A stretch of 64,000 bases of DNA from Hyphomicrobiales bacterium (GTDB taxonomy: Bacteria; Pseudomonadota; Alphaproteobacteria; Rhizobiales; Aestuariivirgaceae). Where the stretch lies: assembly GCA_016710435.1 (NCBI GenBank), contig JADJVV010000001.1, positions 1,262,501 to 1,326,500 of the forward strand, given 5' to 3'. A model generated the notes under the pieces. It saw only the letters and a program-made list of their open reading frames with translations. It was not told where the DNA came from and did no database searches. Positions 25,155 through 34,134 of the stretch are shown here, in pieces (within the stretch, counting starts at the first letter, position 1; each line of letters starts with the position of its first letter). A program made the position numbers and the translations under genes.

Positions 25155-26411
25155 ATGACGCCAAGGGCCGTCCTCCGCGCCATGTTTGACGCCGCCGTTG
25201 ATGCGGCGCTGCCGGAGAAATCCGTGCCCCTCCACATGCCAGCGAAGCCCAAGGGGCGCACGATCGTCATTGGAGCAGGCAAGGCATCCGCCGCGATGGC
25301 AAGGGTCTTTGAAGACCATTGGGATGCGCCCCTCGAAGGGCTGATCGTGACGCGCTATGGCCATGCCGTTCCCACCCGCCGACTGCGCGTCGTCGAGGCA
25401 GCCCATCCCGTGCCGGATGCAGCGGGTGAACGCGCCGCAGCGGAGATGTTGAAGCTGGTCCAGGGCCTCACGTCCGATGACCTCGTTGTCGCGCTGATGT
25501 CGGGTGGCGGTTCGGCCCTTCTCAGTCTTGCTGCGGAGGGCGTGAGCGTTGAGGAAAAGCGTGCCGTGAACAAGGCACTGCTGAAGTCGGGTGCGCCCAT
25601 CCAGGAGATGAATTGCGTGCGCAAGCATCTCTCGCGGATCAAGGGCGGACGGCTTGCCGCCGCTGCATTTCCGGCCCGCGTGGAGACCCTGGTGATTTCG
25701 GATGTGCCCGGTGATGATGTATCGGCAGTTGCGTCCGGACCTACCGTTGCTGATCCCACAACCCATGCCGACGCACGGGCCGTGCTTGCCAAATACAATA
25801 TTGATGTCCCGCTGGCCGTCCGCCGTCACCTCGAAGCGGCCTCAGATGAAACGCCGAAGGCGGGAGACCCTCGCCTTGCAAATGCACGTGCGACATTGAT
25901 TGCATCTCCGCAGTCCTCACTCGAAGCGGCAGCCGCCGTGGCCCGCCAGAACGGGTTGACCCCGCTGATTTTGGGCGATGCCCTGGAGGGGGAAGCACGT
26001 GACGTGGGATTTGTGATGGCGGGCATTGCCCGGCAGGTCCGCCAGTTCGCGCAACCGGCGAAGGCGCCTTGCGTCCTCATTTCCGGCGGCGAAACGACGG
26101 TGACGGTGCGGGGCGATGGTGTCGGTGGCCGCAACGTGGAATTCCTGCTGGCGCTCGCTCTCAAGCTCGCGGGCGCCCCCGGTATTCACGCGCTGGCAGC
26201 AGATACCGACGGTGTCGATGGCGCCATGGAAGTTGCGGGTGCAATCATCTCGCCCGATACATTGACCCGCGCCCGGGCCAAGGGGACGGATGCCTGGGAC
26301 ATGCTGGCCCGCAATGACGCCCACACCTTCTTCAAGCTGCTGGGCGATCAGGTGATCACGGGACCGACGCTCACCAACGTCAACGACTTCCGCGCCATTC
26401 TCGTGGAGTGA
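25155..26411 (+). CDS. Glycerate kinase, TtuD/MOFRL type (418 aa)
   Basis: Phosphorylates D-glycerate (to 2-phosphoglycerate in this class), the last step bringing glyoxylate carbon into glycolysis. The N-terminal DUF4147 domain has VIGAGKASAAMARVFE, VALMSGGGSALLSLAAEGVS and CVRKHLSRIKGGRLA. The C-terminal MOFRL domain has SGGETTVTVRGDGVGGRNVE and ADTDGVDGAMEVAG. The ATG at 25155 is chosen because the upstream frame overlaps hyi. It closes the purine/glyoxylate operon and is convergent with the GntR gene 9 bases away. Confidence 0.92.
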   Translation: MTPRAVLRAMFDAAVDAALPEKSVPLHMPAKPKGRTIVIGAGKASAAMARVFEDHWDAPLEGLIVTRYGHAVPTRRLRVVEAAHPVPDAAGERAAAEMLKLVQGLTSDDLVVALMSGGGSALLSLAAEGVSVEEKRAVNKALLKSGAPIQEMNCVRKHLSRIKGGRLAAAAFPARVETLVISDVPGDDVSAVASGPTVADPTTHADARAVLAKYNIDVPLAVRRHLEAASDETPKAGDPRLANARATLIASPQSSLEAAAAVARQNGLTPLILGDALEGEARDVGFVMAGIARQVRQFAQPAKAPCVLISGGETTVTVRGDGVGGRNVEFLLALALKLAGAPGIHALAADTDGVDGAMEVAGAIISPDTLTRARAKGTDAWDMLARNDAHTFFKLLGDQVITGPTLTNVNDFRAILVE

Positions 26412-26420
26412 CGTCCGCCT

Positions 26421-27119
26421 CTAGCGGCTCTCGATCTCACCAGATTCAATCACCTTCAGCGTACTGGAGAAGGCCGCCTCCAGGTGTTCCGACATGGCCC
26501 GCCGGGCTCGCTCGGGATCCTTGCTGTTGAGGGCGCGTATGATGCTGCGATGTTGCTCCAGAGTTGCCTCGCCCTGTCCCTGCCGCGGCAACATGACATG
26601 GCGGCAACGGTCCAACTGCGCCTTCGAAATGTCGATCGCCCGCCACAGCCGGTCCAGATGGCTGATGTCGGCGATGTAGCGGTGGAACTTGTCGTCTGTC
26701 ACGATGGCTTCGGCGAAGCGGCGGCGCTCGATCGCGCGCGCGTGTTGCAACAGAAGGTCGTTCAGCACCTCGGCATGACTGTCGTTCATGCGATGGGCAG
26801 CCTGCGCCGCGCTCTCCATCTCCAATGCGCGACGAATGAGATAGGCCTGCTCCACTTCGGCCCGGTCGATATGCGAAGCCCGGGTGCCCGATTGCGCAAC
26901 CACATCGACGAGATGCTCATCGCTCAGTTTCTTGACCGCCTCTCGTACGGGTGTGCGCGAGACATTGAGTTTGGCCGCAATCAACTTCTCATCAAGAATG
27001 TCGCCTGGCGCAATGCGTCCGGACAGGATGAGATGGCGGACGAGATCATAGATCTGGTCGCGCAGGGGCCGGGAACGGTCAAGGCGACTGGCGTCAAGTT
27101 CGTGGGCCATGCCTGACAT
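26421..27119 (-). CDS. GntR-family regulator, FCD (FadR-like) type (232 aa)
   Basis: Transcription factor with an N-terminal winged HTH (LRDQIYDLVRHLILSGRIAP, EKLIAAKLNVSRTPVREAVK) and an all-helical FCD effector domain. The FCD domain carries likely metal ligands (DDKFHRYIADIS, HRSIIRAL, MSEHLEAAF). FCD regulators usually repress sugar-acid or organic-acid operons. It is divergent from the isomerase gene with only an 82-base gap (27120-27201), so it very likely controls the carbohydrate operon. Start is either ATG 27119 (MSGMAHE) or 27110; upstream in-frame codons to 27215 overlap the divergent gene and were rejected. Confidence 0.9.
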   Translation of the reverse strand: MSGMAHELDASRLDRSRPLRDQIYDLVRHLILSGRIAPGDILDEKLIAAKLNVSRTPVREAVKKLSDEHLVDVVAQSGTRASHIDRAEVEQAYLIRRALEMESAAQAAHRMNDSHAEVLNDLLLQHARAIERRRFAEAIVTDDKFHRYIADISHLDRLWRAIDISKAQLDRCRHVMLPRQGQGEATLEQHRSIIRALNSKDPERARRAMSEHLEAAFSSTLKVIESGEIESR

Positions 27120-27201
27120 ACTAATATAACAGTTCTGGACAGCAACCTTAAAACCTGCAAAATTCCCCGGAGCACACAAGAAAAAAACACGGGAGAGCGT
27201 C

Positions 27202-28248
27202 ATGGCAGCAAACAACTATCCCAAGCTGCACAATGCGATGTGGCCAGGTCTGGTGGGACGGGGATCGAAAGAGATTCCCGCGATCGACCTCGACACGATG
27301 ATCGACCTGACGGTCAAGGCCGAGGTCAACGGCGTCAAGTTCGACGGTATCGACATCTTTCATGCGGCCCCCCACACCAGCATTGATTTTTCCGATGACG
27401 AGGTAAAGCGCCTTGCCGACAAGGCCCGGCGGAACAACCTTGCGATCGGCTCCATCGTGGCGCCCGTCTGGCCGCCCGTGGGGGGCGGTTCGGCAATGGG
27501 TTCACCCAGCGACCGCAAGAAATTCGTGGCAAACGTGGAGAAATCCTGCCGCCTTGGTGCGAAGCTCCGGGATCTCGGCGTCCGTGACTACGGCGTTATC
27601 CGGATCGACTCCGCCACAAGCACGGCCGATTGGGCCAAGGATCCCGTTGCCAACACCAAGAAGATCGCCAAGACTTTTCGGGAAGCCTGCAGCGTCGCAG
27701 CCGACTATGGAGAACGCCTCGCCTGCGAAGGTGAAATCTGCTGGGGCGGCATGAATTCCTGGAAGGACATGGTTGACACGCTTGAAGAGACGGATCGACC
27801 CCAGATCATCGGTTTCCAGGCAGACATGGCCCACACCCTTCTCTTCACCATGGGCTACAATGCGCCGAAGTCGCGCCTTCTGCCGGCGAAGTATGACTGG
27901 AAGGACAAGGCCCTCCTTGATGAAGCGCTGAAGAAAATGACGGACGCGCTTCGTCCGTGGACCATCGATATGCATATCGCGCAGAACGATGGCACCGTGA
28001 AGGGTCTCGGCTATCACGACAAGACGGGCCATCACTGCGAAGTGGATGACAAGAAGGGCAAGCTCAACGTCACCAAGCATGCAGGTTACTGGCTGCGGGA
28101 CCGGGATGGCGAACTGGTGAAGGCCTTCCGCCACATCTGCTGGGATGGCTGCATGTTCTCCCCCGATGTGATGATGAACCCCAAGACCTGGACGAACATC
28201 CTCGCGGCGATGATGAAGGTCCGCGAGAAGCATGGGTGGGTGGCGTAA
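27202..28248 (+). CDS. Sugar phosphate isomerase/epimerase-like TIM-barrel protein (348 aa)
   Basis: Xylose-isomerase-like TIM-barrel protein. Probable divalent-metal ligands lie in LACEGEICWGG (Glu), IIGFQADMAHTL (Asp/His), WTIDMHIAQNDG and DKTGHHC. At 348 residues it is longer than the ~280-residue family norm, with an extended C-terminus ending VREKHGWVA. It is the first gene of the operon, has GGGAGAG as RBS, and its stop overlaps the dehydrogenase start (TAATG). Pairs of such proteins with Gfo/Idh/MocA dehydrogenases are known in inositol breakdown and in 3-keto-glycoside pathways (levoglucosan, C-glycosides). The actual substrate is unknown. Confidence 0.82.
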   Translation: MAANNYPKLHNAMWPGLVGRGSKEIPAIDLDTMIDLTVKAEVNGVKFDGIDIFHAAPHTSIDFSDDEVKRLADKARRNNLAIGSIVAPVWPPVGGGSAMGSPSDRKKFVANVEKSCRLGAKLRDLGVRDYGVIRIDSATSTADWAKDPVANTKKIAKTFREACSVAADYGERLACEGEICWGGMNSWKDMVDTLEETDRPQIIGFQADMAHTLLFTMGYNAPKSRLLPAKYDWKDKALLDEALKKMTDALRPWTIDMHIAQNDGTVKGLGYHDKTGHHCEVDDKKGKLNVTKHAGYWLRDRDGELVKAFRHICWDGCMFSPDVMMNPKTWTNILAAMMKVREKHGWVA

Positions 28249-29390
28249 TGGCCAAGAAGAAACTCAACGTCGGCATGGTGGGTTACGGCTTCATGGGCCG
28301 GGCCCATTCCAACGCATTTTCGCAGGTTGGTCATTTCTTTGACCTCCCATACCAGCCGGTGCTGAAGGCCGCCTGCGCCCGCAACGCCGAAAAACTCAAC
28401 GATTTCGCGGCACAATGGGGCTATGAATCGACCGAAAACGATTGGCGGAAACTGATTGAGCGCAAGGATATCGATCTCATCGACATCGCCGCGCCCAACG
28501 ACATGCATCTCGACATAGCCCTTGCCGCCGCCGCTGCGGGCAAGATGGTGATGTGCGAAAAGCCGCTTGGCCGGAATGCTGCGGAATCGCGCAAGATGGT
28601 CGATGCGGTGGAGCGCGCCAAGATTCCCAACATGGTCTGGTACAACTACCGGCGCGTACCCGCCGTGACCCTCGCCAAGCAATTGATCGACGAGGGACGG
28701 CTTGGCAAGATTTTCCACTATCGCGCGAAATTCCTCCAGGACTGGACCATTTCGGCAGACCTTCCCCAAGGCGGGCAGGGACTTTGGCGCCTTGATGTGA
28801 ACGTGGCGGGTTCCGGCGTGACGGGCGACTTGCTGGCCCATTGCATCGACACGGCGATGTGGCTGAACGGCGGCATCGACAAGGTGATCGGCCTCACCGA
28901 AACCTTCATCAAGGAGCGCCAGCATAATCTCACCGGCAAGAAGGAAGCAGTCGGCATCGATGATGCAAGCCTGTTCCTGGCCCGGTTTGACAACGGGTCC
29001 CTCGCCAATTTCGAGGCGACACGCTACGCGCGAGGACACAAGGCGCTCTACACCCTTGAGATCAACGGTGAGAAGGCTTCGATCTTCTGGGACCTCCACG
29101 ACCTTCACCGCCTCCAGTATTTCGATCACCGCGACGAAGGCCGCACCCGCGGCTGGCGCTCAATCCATGTGACGGATGGAGACCATCCCTACATGGCCAA
29201 GTGGTGGGTGCCGGGCCTGCAGATCGGTTACGAGCATTCGTTTGTCCATCAGGTTGCAGACTTCATTGAGGGCCTGAGCCAGGGCCAATCAGCCGCGCCG
29301 ACCTTCCGGGAAGCCATGGCAACTGACCTCGTAACCGACGCGGTGCTCAAATCTGCGGCAACCGGGCATTGGGAAAGTGCCAAGGGTTGA
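28248..29390 (+). CDS. Gfo/Idh/MocA-family dehydrogenase (380 aa)
   Basis: NAD(P)-dependent sugar or cyclitol dehydrogenase. The N-terminal Rossmann fold has MVGYGFMGRAHSNAF, and the signature CEKPLGRN gives EKP at 104-106 with the catalytic Lys. Further on, VTGDLLAHCIDTAMWLNG matches the D-x3-H active-site helix. The C-terminal part has the GFO beta-sheet domain. Translation is coupled to the isomerase (TAATG). It probably oxidises the imported substrate or its 3-position; specificity cannot be assigned. Confidence 0.87.
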   Translation: MAKKKLNVGMVGYGFMGRAHSNAFSQVGHFFDLPYQPVLKAACARNAEKLNDFAAQWGYESTENDWRKLIERKDIDLIDIAAPNDMHLDIALAAAAAGKMVMCEKPLGRNAAESRKMVDAVERAKIPNMVWYNYRRVPAVTLAKQLIDEGRLGKIFHYRAKFLQDWTISADLPQGGQGLWRLDVNVAGSGVTGDLLAHCIDTAMWLNGGIDKVIGLTETFIKERQHNLTGKKEAVGIDDASLFLARFDNGSLANFEATRYARGHKALYTLEINGEKASIFWDLHDLHRLQYFDHRDEGRTRGWRSIHVTDGDHPYMAKWWVPGLQIGYEHSFVHQVADFIEGLSQGQSAAPTFREAMATDLVTDAVLKSAATGHWESAKG

Positions 29391-29471
29391 AGGCGATGAA
29401 GAGGACTTTCCATCAAAGACTTGCAACTCGATGCACGTGCGCTAGGCTCACATCGAAATTGGGAACGGACC

Positions 29472-30563
29472 ATGCCGCCGAGCAGTGAAAGCGCACTTTC
29501 CATCAGTGGTGTCAGCAAGCATTACGGGCGTGTGCGCGCCCTTGAAGACTTGTCGTTCACGGTCGAAGAAGGAAAGTTCTTCGTCCTGTTCGGACCAAGC
29601 TCCGTGGGCAAGACCACGACGCTGCGCACGATTGCCGGGCTCGTTCGCCCCGACAAGGGCAGCGTGCACATCTTCGGGCGCGACAAGACCGATGCGGAAA
29701 TCGCCGGACGCGGCGTCTCCATGGTCTTCCAGTCCTTCGCGCTGTATCCCCATCTCACGGTTTACCAGAACTTCGCCTATCCCCTGCTCGAAGAAAAAGT
29801 TCCGAAGGACGAGATTGACAAGCGTGTCCGCGAAACCGCGGCCATGCTGAAGCTCGACAAGAAGGTGGATCGCAAGCCCAACACGCTTTCGGGCGGCGAA
29901 CAGCAGCGCGTGGCGCTGGGCCGGTCCCTGATCCGCCGTCCCAAGATTCTTCTGCTGGACGAGCCACTGACCAACCTTGATGCAAAGCTGCGTCACGACA
30001 TGCGCGCCGAACTGAAGCGTCTGCACCGGCAGTTCGGCCTTACCATTGTCTATGCCACGCCGGACGAACTGGAAGCCCTGTCCATGGGCGAGGAAATCGC
30101 TGTCATGCGCGATGGCGGCGTTGTGCAGATCGGCACGCCCGACGAACTGTACGAAAACCCGAAGGACACCTATGTGGCAGGCAAGATCGGCTCGCCGCAC
30201 ATGAACATGATCCGTGGCAAAACCACCAAGGACCGTTCCGCCTTCGAGAGCAAGTTCGGCGCACTGGCGCTCGGCCGAAAGCTCGTCACGGCGGAAGCAG
30301 GTGAGGAGTCCATTCTCGGCATACGGCCAAGCGACCTTCGTTTTACGGGCAAGGGCGAGAAGGGCCACGATGTCAGCATCGCCATGCTGGAGCCTCTGGG
30401 CGACGTAACGGTCGTATCCGTCGAGGCCCATGGTGAGACACTGCGGCTCATCCTGCCGGAATCAGCAGCGACGTCGCTCGCCCCCGGGCAGGCCGCATCC
30501 ATCTATCTTGATCCGAAGAAGTTCCACATCTTCCGCGCTTCCAGCGGTCAGGCATTGTCCTGA
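29472..30563 (+). CDS. ABC importer ATPase 1, H-loop His replaced by Pro (363 aa)
   Basis: MalK/UgpC-like ATPase with a C-terminal TOBE regulatory domain. Walker A GPSSVGKTTT (residues 41-50), Q-loop MVFQSFALYP, signature LSGGE (139-143) and Walker B ILLLDEPLTNLD are intact. The switch segment reads IVYATPDELEAL, so the H-loop His of the canonical VTHD is Pro197 (codon CCG at 30060-30062). The ATG at 29472 is preferred over a TTG at 29421; the RBS is weak. It precedes the binding protein, while a second ATPase lies after the permeases, so a heterodimer is expected. Confidence 0.9.
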   Translation: MPPSSESALSISGVSKHYGRVRALEDLSFTVEEGKFFVLFGPSSVGKTTTLRTIAGLVRPDKGSVHIFGRDKTDAEIAGRGVSMVFQSFALYPHLTVYQNFAYPLLEEKVPKDEIDKRVRETAAMLKLDKKVDRKPNTLSGGEQQRVALGRSLIRRPKILLLDEPLTNLDAKLRHDMRAELKRLHRQFGLTIVYATPDELEALSMGEEIAVMRDGGVVQIGTPDELYENPKDTYVAGKIGSPHMNMIRGKTTKDRSAFESKFGALALGRKLVTAEAGEESILGIRPSDLRFTGKGEKGHDVSIAMLEPLGDVTVVSVEAHGETLRLILPESAATSLAPGQAASIYLDPKKFHIFRASSGQALS

Positions 30564-30612
30564 CGTGAAGAGCCTGAAGGAATAAACGGTAACAAAGGGA
30601 GGAAACCTCAAG

Positions 30613-32046
30613 ATGACCGTGATGACCACTATGAAAACCTTCGCGACGGCGGCCGGGTTTGCCGCCACGCTGATGGTTGGGGGCGCCTCCCTGGCGTCCG
30701 CCGAAGAAGTGACACTGACGATGGCGGTGCCGGACTGGCCTCCGACCCGCATCATGAAGAAGTTCTTTGACGAGCAGTACAAGCCCAAGTCTGGCAACAC
30801 CGTGAAGCTTGACGTGGACTTCATTCCGTGGCCGGACTTCTACACGCGCGTCAACGCTTCGCTGACGTCGGGTGAACAGAAGTACAACTTCATCGTTTCG
30901 GACTCGCAGTGGCTCGGTGCCTTCGTGGAAGGCGGTTACTTCCGCAAGATCAACGATCTCCTCGAAGCTGACCCGGATTTCATGGCAACCTTCAAGTCGA
31001 TCCATCCCAATCCGCTCAACGCCTATTCCACCTATCCGCACAAGTCCGAGAATTACTACGGCTTCCCGCAGTTCCCGGATGTGCTCGTGACCTATGGTCG
31101 CTCCGACATCCTCTGCAATGAAGAAGAGCAGAAGAATTTCCAGGCCAAGTACAGCAAGAAGCTGCCGTGCACGGGCGAGGAAATCGACGCGATGACGTGG
31201 GATGACTATCGCAACGTCGGCGAATTCTTCATGCGCAAGAAGGGCGACATGTTGGCTGGCAAGCCTGCCGAAGACGATTTCTACGGAATCGCCTATCAGG
31301 CCGGCAAGGGCTACGACTTCTCGTCCATGCAGATCAACGGCATGATCTGGCAGATGGGCGGCGATACCTGGGACGAAACAAAGGCCCCCAAGGGCCAGGC
31401 CGAAGGTGTCGTAAACTCTCCTGAGGCCGTGAAGGCGCTGGAGAAGTATCTCGACATGATCCAGTTCATGCCGCCGGTGGCCAAGACCGGCACCATGGAC
31501 ATCTTCAAGTCCGACGAACTGTTCCGTGAAGGCAAGGTTGCCATGAACGTGGACTGGATCGGCCTCGGCGAAGCCTCCCTCGACCCGAAGTCGTCCAAGG
31601 TTTCCGACAAGCTGGTCTTCGGCCAGATGCCCGGAACCATGGGCCCCGACGGCAAGATGATCCGCTGGTCGAACATCGGTGGTCAGCCCTTCGTGCTGAC
31701 AACCTGGACGACGGATTCGCAGATCAAGGAAGCGGTCGAATTCGTGAAATGGTGGCTGTCTCCTGAGATCCAGCACCAGTTCGCAGCCGGTGGTGGCCAG
31801 TCTGCCATCAAGTCCGTGTACGAAGATCCCAAGTACGTGACTTACCGTCCTTGGAACCGTGCCTGGGCTCCGCAGCTCGATTGGCAGAAGGACGTGTGGC
31901 ACGTGCCGCAATTCTTCGAATTGCTGACGCAGCAGCAGGACCAGTTCGACCTCGCCATCACCGGTAAGCAGGATGCCAAGACGACCTTGGACAACATCGC
32001 CAAGTTCCAGCAGAACCTGCTCAAGGAAGCCGGCCTGATCGAATAA
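30613..32046 (+). CDS. Extracellular solute-binding protein, family 1 (477 aa)
   Basis: Periplasmic receptor for the importer. It has a Sec signal peptide in the first ~30 residues (MKTFATAAGFAATLMVGGAS, then LASAEE). The mature part starts VTLTMAVPDWPPTRIMKKFF and contains many aromatic residues, including YNFIVSDSQWLGAFVEGGYF, as in sugar-binding proteins. It is long for the family (usually 400-450). GGGAGG lies 10 bases before the ATG. A strong hairpin follows at 32058. The ligand is not identifiable; the operon enzymes suggest a sugar, polyol or glycoside. Confidence 0.9.
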   Translation: MTVMTTMKTFATAAGFAATLMVGGASLASAEEVTLTMAVPDWPPTRIMKKFFDEQYKPKSGNTVKLDVDFIPWPDFYTRVNASLTSGEQKYNFIVSDSQWLGAFVEGGYFRKINDLLEADPDFMATFKSIHPNPLNAYSTYPHKSENYYGFPQFPDVLVTYGRSDILCNEEEQKNFQAKYSKKLPCTGEEIDAMTWDDYRNVGEFFMRKKGDMLAGKPAEDDFYGIAYQAGKGYDFSSMQINGMIWQMGGDTWDETKAPKGQAEGVVNSPEAVKALEKYLDMIQFMPPVAKTGTMDIFKSDELFREGKVAMNVDWIGLGEASLDPKSSKVSDKLVFGQMPGTMGPDGKMIRWSNIGGQPFVLTTWTTDSQIKEAVEFVKWWLSPEIQHQFAAGGGQSAIKSVYEDPKYVTYRPWNRAWAPQLDWQKDVWHVPQFFELLTQQQDQFDLAITGKQDAKTTLDNIAKFQQNLLKEAGLIE

Positions 32047-32057
32047 CCTTACGCCCG

Positions 32058-32087
32058 GGATGCGCGGGGGTCACCCTCCGCGCATCC
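32058..32087 (+). terminator. Intra-operon hairpin after the solute-binding protein gene
   Basis: A 10-bp perfect stem (32058-32067 with 32078-32087) is closed by a further GGG/CCC pairing with loop TCA. It lies 11 bases after the stop codon. The following bases are only partly T-rich, so it is more likely an mRNA 3'-end stabiliser or attenuator than a full terminator. Confidence 0.6.
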
Positions 32088-32121
32088 TGATCCTTTCCTT
32101 ATCCTTCCATTCCGGGACCCC

Positions 32122-33183
32122 ATGACCGCCGTCACCTCATCTCGCCCAGCAGTGGCCCTCTTCCTGCCTTCGGCGGACAATTGGAAATTGGCCATCCTTG
32201 CGGGCATCGTCCTCACCATATTGTCGGTGCTGCTCTTGCCGGCCAAAGCTGCCTTCTGGGTGGTTGGCGCTGCAGCAGCCCTCATCGCAGCCGCATTTGT
32301 CGTCAACGCCTACCGCCGGCAGTATTATGGCGGTCTCCTCGTTGCGCCGGCGATCGCCGTCCTGTTCGTGATGAACATCTTTCCGCTGCTCTGGTCGCTC
32401 GGGCTTTCCTTCTTCGCTTACCAGTCCAACCAGCAGACGATCCGCTTCGTCGGCTTGCAGAACTACATCAAGGTCCTCACCAACGACCTGGCCGCAGCCG
32501 ACAACTGGAAGGCGCTCATCAACACGGCGATGTTCGTGATCTTCACCGTCGCTACCCAGATGGTCGTGGGCTTCCTTCTGGCACTCTTGTTCTCAAAACA
32601 ATTTCCGCTGCGCCGCTACCTGTTGATCCTGGTGCTCACGCCCATGATGTTGTCGGTCGTGGCCTCCGGCGTCTTCTTCACCTACTACTACGACCCGACC
32701 TTCGGCATTCTCTCCTACATGATGAACAGCCTCACGGGACAGCAGTTCATTCTGATGGACAACAAGGTGGGTGCGGTTGCGGGCATCGTCTTTGCCGACG
32801 CCTGGATGTGGTCGCCCTTCGTCATGCTTCTGGTGCTCGCCGGGCTCGTCTCAGTTCCGAAATATCTCTACGAGGCCGCCGCCATCGACCGGGTGTCCGG
32901 CTGGCGGCAGTTCTGGACCATCACATTTCCCTACATCCGCGGCCTGTTGATGCTGGCGCTTCTCTTCCGCACCATCGAGGCCTTCAAGCTCGCTGATCTT
33001 GTCATTCTGCTCACCAAGGGCGGCAATGACACGATGACGATTTCATACCACCTCATCCGCATCGCCAACGAACAGAACAAGACAAGCGAAGGCGCTGCAA
33101 TTTCCTACGTCATGCTCTTCATGGTGATCGTGTTGACGAACCTCTACCTTTATTTGGCCAACCGCCGCAGCCAGGGAACCTGA
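32122..33183 (+). CDS. ABC importer permease 1, MalF-like (353 aa)
   Basis: Inner-membrane permease of the binding-protein-dependent transport family. Two extra N-terminal helices precede the core (LAILAGIVLTILSVLLLPAK and FWVVGAAAALIAAAFVV). The EAA loop is YLYEAAAIDRVSGWRQFWTI, the ATPase contact site. The last helix segment ends YLYLANRRSQGT. It lies 75 bases after the binding protein and 3 bases before the second permease. Confidence 0.92.
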   Translation: MTAVTSSRPAVALFLPSADNWKLAILAGIVLTILSVLLLPAKAAFWVVGAAAALIAAAFVVNAYRRQYYGGLLVAPAIAVLFVMNIFPLLWSLGLSFFAYQSNQQTIRFVGLQNYIKVLTNDLAAADNWKALINTAMFVIFTVATQMVVGFLLALLFSKQFPLRRYLLILVLTPMMLSVVASGVFFTYYYDPTFGILSYMMNSLTGQQFILMDNKVGAVAGIVFADAWMWSPFVMLLVLAGLVSVPKYLYEAAAIDRVSGWRQFWTITFPYIRGLLMLALLFRTIEAFKLADLVILLTKGGNDTMTISYHLIRIANEQNKTSEGAAISYVMLFMVIVLTNLYLYLANRRSQGT

Positions 33184-33186
33184 TCC

Positions 33187-34131
33187 ATGTCTGGCGCTAC
33201 ATCCTTCCTCGAAAAAATCGGTTTGAAGAGCAGCGGCGGTGTCGATACCGCCGGCTGGGGGCGGACACTGGTGGTCGCCGTTGTCAGCTTCATCTACTTC
33301 CTTCCTGTGCTGATGATCATCTTCACGGCGTTCAAGCCGCAGGACGCGGCCCTCTCCGTTCCGCCCACCTTGTCGCCCACGTCGCTCTTCGGATTGATTC
33401 CCGACCAGTTCGTCTTCACGCCGACACTCGAGAATTTCGCGTCCGTATTCTCGCGCGTCATGACGGCCGGCGGGCAACCTGAAAACACAGGCTTCGACCG
33501 CTTCTTCTTCAACTCCATCTTCATTTCGTCCGTGTCGGTCCTGCTGGCACTGGTAATTGGTACCCTCGCGTCCTACGGCTTCTCGCGCTACCCGCTGAAG
33601 GGGAACGACACGTATCTCTTCATTATCCTCACCACGCGCATGTTGCCGGCGATTGTCGTCATCATCCCGGTGATCCTGATGTTCCGCGTTGTAGGCCTGT
33701 CCGGTTCCTACATTGGCATCATCATGCTCTACACGGCCTTCAACCTGGCCTTTACGATCTGGATGATGAAGAGCTTTTTCGACGAACTTTCAACCGACGT
33801 GGAGGACGCAGCGCGAATTGATGGATCATCTGAGCCCAAGGTGTTCTTCAAGATCTGCCTGCCGCAGGTGGTCGCGGGGCTCGCCGCCACCTTCGTTTTC
33901 GGCCTCATCCTCACCTGGAACGAGTTCCTTTTCGCCCTGCTGCTGACCGGTGTCGATACACGCACAGTTCCGGTGGCGATGAACCAGGCCGTCTCGTCCG
34001 GCGGTCGCGGCACGGACTGGACGCTGCTCGCCTCCATCGAAACACTCTTCCTCATCCCTGTCTTCCTTGTGACGTTCTTCCTGCAGGGTCACCTGCTGCG
34101 CGGCGTCACCTTCGGAACCGTGAAGCGCTGA
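33187..34131 (+). CDS. ABC importer permease 2, MalG-like (314 aa)
   Basis: Second inner-membrane permease. Six core helices begin near TLVVAVVSFIYFLPVLMIIF. The EAA loop is VEDAARIDGSSEPKVFFKIC, contacting an ATPase. The C-terminal FFLQGHLLRGVTFGTVKR is typical of MalG-type subunits. ATPase 2 starts 3 bases downstream. Confidence 0.92.
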   Translation: MSGATSFLEKIGLKSSGGVDTAGWGRTLVVAVVSFIYFLPVLMIIFTAFKPQDAALSVPPTLSPTSLFGLIPDQFVFTPTLENFASVFSRVMTAGGQPENTGFDRFFFNSIFISSVSVLLALVIGTLASYGFSRYPLKGNDTYLFIILTTRMLPAIVVIIPVILMFRVVGLSGSYIGIIMLYTAFNLAFTIWMMKSFFDELSTDVEDAARIDGSSEPKVFFKICLPQVVAGLAATFVFGLILTWNEFLFALLLTGVDTRTVPVAMNQAVSSGGRGTDWTLLASIETLFLIPVFLVTFFLQGHLLRGVTFGTVKR

Positions 34132-34134
34132 AAC

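Noticed and set aside
30448..31911. Long reverse frame opposite the solute-binding protein (487 codons)
   Set aside because: Shadow of the binding-protein gene caused by high-GC codon use.
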